NCBI RefSeq assembly: GCF_014529625.1
Contig: NZ_CP076039.1
Span: 1-64,000, forward strand
DNA length: 64,000 bases
Direction: 5' to 3'
DNA from: Candidatus Pelagisphaera phototrophica
GTDB taxonomy: Bacteria; Verrucomicrobiota; Verrucomicrobiia; Opitutales; Opitutaceae
Part shown: positions 59,483-64,000 of the stretch, piece after piece
Layout of the letters: each line of letters opens with the position of its first letter
How positions within the stretch are numbered: the first letter of the stretch is position 1
Program-made: the position numbers and the translations under genes
The notes under the pieces: model-generated
Told to the model about the DNA's origin: nothing
Database searches by the model: none
What the model saw: the letters and a program-made list of their open reading frames with translations, nothing else

Positions 59483-60655
59483 CTATATTTCAGTTTCGCC
59501 CGATTCCAATGAGAAAAGGGTACCACCCTGACTTCCAATAATCAGCCTTCCGTTAGCAAAAACTGGAGAGCCGATCAATGACGCCCCTAATTCTATTTTC
59601 CAAAGTTCGGTCCCATCCGCTTGCCTGACGGCATAAAGCCAGCCGTCCGTGGAACCCACCACAACGGCATCGCTGAAAGCTAGAGGCGAGCTGTCCACCC
59701 TACCTGAGGTCTGGTAGGTCCAAGCGGCGACTCCCGTCTTCCGGTCGATCGCGTGAAGCCGCTTATCCCGAGATCCAATGAAAACGTGAGTTTCGTTCAC
59801 CGCGGGCGAGCTGAAAAACGGAAATTGGCGATCCGAATATGTCCATAGTTGCCCCCGATCACCTGGATCAAATGCCAGCACCTCATTCGCATAATTACCA
59901 CTGTATCCAATTCCATCGTACACCGCTACCGAGCATGGGATGTACGCGTTCGTTTCGTACTGCTCGATTGACTCTCCGTTTTCCAGATTTACAATATGTA
60001 GGAAAGCATCGCAGCCTCCAAAGATGATTCGCTTTTCGTCGAGCATCGCCGGAGAGCCGTTTATGATATTATCTGTTTGGTAGGACCAAATATCGGTGCC
60101 ATCTGATGCCCTTAAACAACGTAGGACTCCATCATTACCCGCAATTAGTACCCAAGGTTCTCCATCGATTGGACTCTGGGTCATATTAGCTCCTGCCGCT
60201 ACTTTGTCATCGAATTGGCGTCGCCATCGCTCTGCTCCGGTCAGTCGATCCAACGCGTAAAACTGACCATCATTGGCACCGAAGAAAACGAGCTCGGAAG
60301 CAATCGTAGGTTCGGACTCAACTACATCCCCTGTTTCAAATCGCCAGGACTCTTCTCCCGTCTCTAAGTCGACCGCGAAAAAAACCCCGTCATCGTTCCC
60401 AAAGTACACCTCTGATCCAAAGACTCCCGCATCTCCAGAAATGGGTGCCGCGGCATCAAAACTCCAAGCAATACGGGGAGAAGTGATCACTTGGTCGGGA
60501 ATTGAGCCGCTCATGAATGAGCTTCCTCTTGGTAACGCCCAACTCATGGTTTGGAAACTATTAGCTTCAGTCTTAGAGGCATTATCTTTTCCTGAATCCT
60601 GTGATTTACAGGATACCAGAAACAACAAAAGAGTCAGGACATACGCAGTCTTCAT
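59483..60655 (-). CDS. PQQ-type beta-propeller lipoprotein
   Basis: 390 residues from the ATG at 60653-60655. The signal peptide AYVLTLLLFLVSCKSQ has a lipobox (LVSC), so it is a lipoprotein. Blade repeats run through the mature part (DLETGEESWRFETGDVVES, DRLTGAERWRRQFDDKV, DRKTGVAAWTYQTSGRVDS), as in BamB. Its ATG overlaps the stop of the alcohol dehydrogenase as TGATG, which means tight translational coupling. It ends 11 bases before the HemN-like gene. Possible scaffold or substrate-binding role in the periplasm. Confidence 0.92.
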   Translation of the reverse strand: MKTAYVLTLLLFLVSCKSQDSGKDNASKTEANSFQTMSWALPRGSSFMSGSIPDQVITSPRIAWSFDAAAPISGDAGVFGSEVYFGNDDGVFFAVDLETGEESWRFETGDVVESEPTIASELVFFGANDGQFYALDRLTGAERWRRQFDDKVAAGANMTQSPIDGEPWVLIAGNDGVLRCLRASDGTDIWSYQTDNIINGSPAMLDEKRIIFGGCDAFLHIVNLENGESIEQYETNAYIPCSVAVYDGIGYSGNYANEVLAFDPGDRGQLWTYSDRQFPFFSSPAVNETHVFIGSRDKRLHAIDRKTGVAAWTYQTSGRVDSSPLAFSDAVVVGSTDGWLYAVRQADGTELWKIELGASLIGSPVFANGRLIIGSQGGTLFSLESGETEI

Positions 60656-61809
60656 CACACACACCTAACCACGTCACTGATCGCATTCGAATAAATAGCT
60701 TCGAAATCTGATAGACCCACAGGACAAGGATTAAAGCGACCTGTCCATTGATGCAACGCTCCTCCGGCCAGCCGTTTAACATCCGCCACGCCTATTCCCA
60801 TTTCTGAGAGACTCTTCAAACCTGCAGTATCCTTTAACGTATCTAACCAGTCCGCTATGTCCAGTTTCTCCGAGCCACTCGAGGGGATAAACGACTCATA
60901 GGATCGATAGATTTCATCTACTTCAGGATCCAAACGATTAAATCGAATGACATGGGGCAGCATGAGCGATACCGCATGACCATGAGTCACGTCAAAGAAT
61001 GCTGTTAGCGGGTTGGCGCAGGCATGAGCCGCTCCAAGCATACTGTTCTCGATCGCCAGCCCTGCCAAGGCCGCCCCCAGCAGCATATTGCTTCTATCTT
61101 CCAGACGGGCTGTCCCATTGGTGACTGAGTGTATCGAACAGGCGAGCAGTCGAAAGGCCTCCAAAGAATGAATGTTGGAAATCGGATTTCGTGGAAGGCA
61201 TACCGCCGTTTCCACAGCGTGGGCAAGTGCATCCAAACCGGTTAGGCTCGCGACGAGTTTAGGCTGGGAAGCTGTTAGTTCTGGATCTAGAAGTGCGACT
61301 TGCGCCAAGGCTTTCGCATCCCCACAGGCCATCTTTACATGCGTCTCGTCATCGCTAACGAGAGCGTAAGACTGGCATTCGCTTCCAGTACCTGAAGTGG
61401 TTGGGACCGCAATAAAAGGCAACATGGGACGGGTCGCTTTCCCATAACCATGATAGTCCTTCATCTCACCCCCGTTAGTCAGGAGGAAATTGCAGCCCTT
61501 CGCCGTATCCATGCTGCTACCGCCCCCGAGACCGATCAGGAAGTCAACTCTCGCATCACGCGCAAAGTCTCTACAGTTCGAGATGCAATGATTGGTTGGG
61601 TTCTCTTCAGCCCCATCAAAAATCAATGCCTCACAATTCGCTTTCTCCAATATTGACAGCGTCCTATCGGCGTGCCCGGCTTGCAGGATTCCCTCATCGG
61701 TAACAATTAATGTCTTCGAGCCCCCGATTTCCTTAATAAATTCCGGAAGTTTCTCAAGCATTCCGGGACCGAATGCGATCCTCGGACTGGGTCTCGTCAC
61801 AAAATCCAC
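60655..61809 (-). CDS. Iron-containing alcohol dehydrogenase
   Basis: 384 residues of the group III (iron-type) family, reducing aldehydes to alcohols or the reverse with NAD(P)H. The NAD-binding GLGGGSSMDTAKG (from about 93), the loop PTTSGTGSE, and metal ligands in LTGLDALAHAVE, GAAHACANPLTAFFD and VTHGHAVSLMLPH are visible. Its start lies two bases after the aldehyde dehydrogenase stop, and its end overlaps the next start. With the neighbours it makes an acid-to-aldehyde-to-alcohol module (inference). Confidence 0.94.
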   Translation of the reverse strand: MDFVTRPSPRIAFGPGMLEKLPEFIKEIGGSKTLIVTDEGILQAGHADRTLSILEKANCEALIFDGAEENPTNHCISNCRDFARDARVDFLIGLGGGSSMDTAKGCNFLLTNGGEMKDYHGYGKATRPMLPFIAVPTTSGTGSECQSYALVSDDETHVKMACGDAKALAQVALLDPELTASQPKLVASLTGLDALAHAVETAVCLPRNPISNIHSLEAFRLLACSIHSVTNGTARLEDRSNMLLGAALAGLAIENSMLGAAHACANPLTAFFDVTHGHAVSLMLPHVIRFNRLDPEVDEIYRSYESFIPSSGSEKLDIADWLDTLKDTAGLKSLSEMGIGVADVKRLAGGALHQWTGRFNPCPVGLSDFEAIYSNAISDVVRCV

Positions 61810-61811
61810 GG

Positions 61812-63263
61812 TTAAGCAATCTTTAGAGCTTTCGATTGGATGGCCCGGCGGCGATACAAGAATTCAAACAAGTTTCCTTCATGCGGCTGTTCCCATTGTA
61901 CCCAGTTAGTCGGCACAGATCCCAAATTCAGTCGATCAATGTCAGGGCTCGCCATAAGATCTCTCATCCAATCCTCATCTTCCGTCACCGCAGACACGAC
62001 CAACGTTGAACCGATCGCATCAAGCATCTGCGACTGAGGACGCTCTACAACGCTGACAAATGGGAACATGTATTCCGTATTCGCAAGAGGGTGATCGGGA
62101 TCAGAGCATGCAATCAGGGTTGGGCAGAGGAAAGTTTGCCCATGCTTTTCGACCAATCGAGGTCCTTTGCGGTATTTAGCAGTCAGGTCCATAGCTCCAG
62201 GCGTCTTTAAGGCATCGTCAATAGCCTCATCCATTGCTTTGGCAAAATCTGCGTTCGCAAATCCGCAAAGCAAAGCATCTTTATCGTCTCTCGACTTTGG
62301 CTTAACTCCAGCAAGCTTTTTCGCCATCGCATTGGAAATCTCTTCAAAATGGGAGGGAACCATAACCGAGGAAGCATTGATGCAGCTACGTCCTCCGTTT
62401 GCGGATACAGACTCAACCATTACATCTAGGTGCTTTTCCCATTCGTTCGCCATATCTTCGCCTATAAGAACCTTGCTTCTTCCAGTTCCGTGGACCTGTA
62501 TGTTGCTGTACTTGGAATACTTTTTAACCGTTACGTCGCTTCCAAAAACGATGCCTCGCCCACAAGAAAAAAGCATGGCATCCCCTCCTTCGTGGGTCGT
62601 GGGATAAAATCCGAAGGCCTCTTTGGGAAACCCTGCTTGAATCATGGCTTGGACAATCCTGTAAGGAGTCAAGGGATCTTCACGTCCTGGCTTTAAAAAT
62701 ACAGGCGTTTTCATCACAAGAGCCGGCAGCCACAACGAATTCACGCCCGGAGAATTGCTCGGCAATGTAACTCCAAGGCTATCCGCCATTGGATAGAAGT
62801 TAATATCAATATCACCAAGTCGAGCACATCCATTGTCAAAAAGTTCGGGGGGCAAGCCACGAGTCAAGCCCGCCAATACCGCTCGGATATTTTGCAGGGC
62901 GGCGGCCACCTTAAACATGTTCGATCGGCAAAGCGAGTGAGGTAATCCAGTTAATTCCGAGAGCGCGTTTACATAGTCGGCAACCCCCTGAGTCTCACCA
63001 TCTATTCCAAAGGGAAGCTCTCCATCCAAGTAGATGTCAGCCGCCTTTTCAGCATAGCTCAGTAACGTATCAGCTGGAATGGCCCTTAAGGCTTCCCGAC
63101 CTTTTTCAATCAAAAGCTTGTCGCGGCGTATGATCCCGGCGTTTGCTACGCTGACTTCAAGTCGGGCACCGGACTTCAAAACCTTGCCCAGATCATTTGT
63201 GTCTAAGCTCTTGTAGACTTCGCCAAACCTAAGAACCGGTAAATGTGATATTTTCTCTTCCAT
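61812..63263 (-). CDS. Aldehyde dehydrogenase-family protein (acyl reductase-like)
   Basis: 483 residues from the ATG at 63261-63263, which has AGGAG nine bases upstream (the frame is open to 63296). The fold is that of aldehyde dehydrogenases: LPSNSPGVNSLWLPALVMKT, FLKPGREDPLTPYRIVQAMI and the catalytic Cys in SANGGRSCINASSVMVP (Cys at about 294). The end QPHEGNLFEFLYRRRAIQ is unusual for oxidative enzymes. The gene lies between an acyl-activating enzyme and an alcohol dehydrogenase, so it more likely reduces an acyl thioester or adenylate to an aldehyde. Direction is inferred. Confidence 0.88.
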   Translation of the reverse strand: MEEKISHLPVLRFGEVYKSLDTNDLGKVLKSGARLEVSVANAGIIRRDKLLIEKGREALRAIPADTLLSYAEKAADIYLDGELPFGIDGETQGVADYVNALSELTGLPHSLCRSNMFKVAAALQNIRAVLAGLTRGLPPELFDNGCARLGDIDINFYPMADSLGVTLPSNSPGVNSLWLPALVMKTPVFLKPGREDPLTPYRIVQAMIQAGFPKEAFGFYPTTHEGGDAMLFSCGRGIVFGSDVTVKKYSKYSNIQVHGTGRSKVLIGEDMANEWEKHLDVMVESVSANGGRSCINASSVMVPSHFEEISNAMAKKLAGVKPKSRDDKDALLCGFANADFAKAMDEAIDDALKTPGAMDLTAKYRKGPRLVEKHGQTFLCPTLIACSDPDHPLANTEYMFPFVSVVERPQSQMLDAIGSTLVVSAVTEDEDWMRDLMASPDIDRLNLGSVPTNWVQWEQPHEGNLFEFLYRRRAIQSKALKIA

Positions 63264-63351
63264 AAAATTTTGCTCCTGTGATAAATCCGCTCTCACTTGC
63301 GATACCTCTCAAAAGAATCACAGAAGACCGGCATTTCAGTTTACTCAACGA

Positions 63352-64000
63352 TTAATAGACGCCTTCGATTACCTTTTTCTTTGTCGATTCGAACGGACGC
63401 ACGTCCCCGACGCCATCCCAGGGGAACAGTTCGCATGGCCGTCGTCGAATAGCTTCGTCGCGCTCTAGAAATCTTGGCATGAAAAACTCCTTGGTCATGG
63501 TGGTCAGTTCCACTCGACCATAGGAATCGTATTCCACGCCTTTCGTCGAATCTTTGGGATCCACAATCCTCAATACAGCCCTTGGTTGCGGGGCAAAATA
63601 GGTGAGACTGTAGTTATCTTCCGCAGACAGCGGCCGACTGATCGCCAGACCCATCAATGTGTTGCCATAGGTAGGAGCAAAATTCACTTTTCCCTCCAAA
63701 ACTTCCTCCGTAAGGAATCTGACGTATTGAGGGGTCATAGTGGTGCCCCCAACAAAAACCCCTTTAATACCCGCTTGTGGTATTGAGATGCGCTCAGCCA
63801 GAGCTTCCAGAATTGTAGGAGTCGTAAACACACAACCGATGCTGCGTCCTTTTAAAATCGTGATAGCCTGCTCAACAACATGCTCCTTGTACTTGCGAGC
63901 CATGTCATACTCGCCATCGCGAATCAGTCGTTTTACCCAGCGAGGATCCAGATCGATAAAATAACACGCGCCACCGCGAACGTTTGCCAAATGCTCAATC
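63352..64000 (-). CDS. AMP-binding acyl-activating enzyme, C-terminal part (cut by window edge)
   Basis: The reading frame stays open to the right edge, so the start lies outside. 216 residues are visible, ending at 63352. They resemble the PaaK/LuxE-like adenylate-forming group: SIGCVFTTPTILEALAER, GIKGVFVGGTTMTPQYVRFL, the A5-type PTYGNTLMGLA and GRVELTTMTKEFFMPRF near the end. It heads the minus-strand cluster as seen here and is 88 bases upstream of the aldehyde dehydrogenase gene. Whether it makes CoA thioesters or loads a carrier cannot be judged from this piece. Confidence 0.8.
   Translation of the reverse strand, partial: IEHLANVRGGACYFIDLDPRWVKRLIRDGEYDMARKYKEHVVEQAITILKGRSIGCVFTTPTILEALAERISIPQAGIKGVFVGGTTMTPQYVRFLTEEVLEGKVNFAPTYGNTLMGLAISRPLSAEDNYSLTYFAPQPRAVLRIVDPKDSTKGVEYDSYGRVELTTMTKEFFMPRFLERDEAIRRRPCELFPWDGVGDVRPFESTKKKVIEGVY

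Overview
The window looks like chromosomal DNA of a verrucomicrobial bacterium, probably of the Opitutae type. This is an inference from gene content, not a database match. The pointers are secreted PQQ-type beta-propellers opening with DWPQWRGP or DWPRFLGP, an NAD-dependent DNA ligase, a TonB-dependent receptor (so a Gram-negative envelope), a myo-inositol oxygenase, and moderate GC. Base 1 is the ATG of dnaA, so the replicon was probably linearised there.

1-4.8 kb: dnaA, a conserved small protein, ligA, a VanZ-like membrane protein, tRNA-Pro(GGG) and tRNA-Leu(CAA). 4.8-9.07 kb is an accessory block beside tRNA-Leu. It holds a REP-like palindrome, a glf (UDP-galactopyranose mutase), a DUF707-type gene that runs into the wreck of a type I restriction hsdR gene, an orphan membrane protein, and two copies of one hairpin element with compensating base changes. 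9.07-23.2 kb is mostly housekeeping: rsmE, pyrG, a PfkB kinase, proA, a low-molecular-weight phosphatase paired with a fructosamine-kinase homologue, uppP and purN. It also holds several decayed genes and one striking protein: a lipoyl domain plus E3-binding domain fused to a ketoacyl-ACP synthase III (9841-11427).

23.2-28.3 kb is a second accessory block, lying between a degenerate tRNA-Arg-like 3' piece and tRNA-Arg(CCU). It carries three exported alpha/beta hydrolases, an AT-rich DoxX protein and a broken msrA. 28.4-47.6 kb holds rpsR, a Sua5-type gene, an outer-membrane barrel, a CorC/HlyC-type protein, hisC, an AI-2E-family permease, a frameshifted methyltransferase, an IspH with a long N-terminal extension, a SulP transporter, MIOX divergent from a TIM-barrel protein, two PQQ-type propellers and a TonB receptor.

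From 47.6 kb to the right edge every gene is on the minus strand, often with overlapping or near-overlapping ends. In transcription order: acyl-activating enzyme (cut by the window edge), aldehyde dehydrogenase-family protein, iron-type alcohol dehydrogenase, propeller lipoprotein, HemN-like radical SAM protein, broken chorismate-lyase-like gene, halogenase-like flavoprotein, glycosyltransferase, hotdog thioesterase, small DMT-like membrane protein, PaaK-like ligase, LolD-like ATPase, giant FtsX-type permease and an SDR. This reads like an undescribed biosynthesis-and-export locus for a reduced, possibly aromatic or acyl, envelope metabolite; the product cannot be deduced from the sequence. 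No CRISPR array, rRNA gene or intact transposase was seen.
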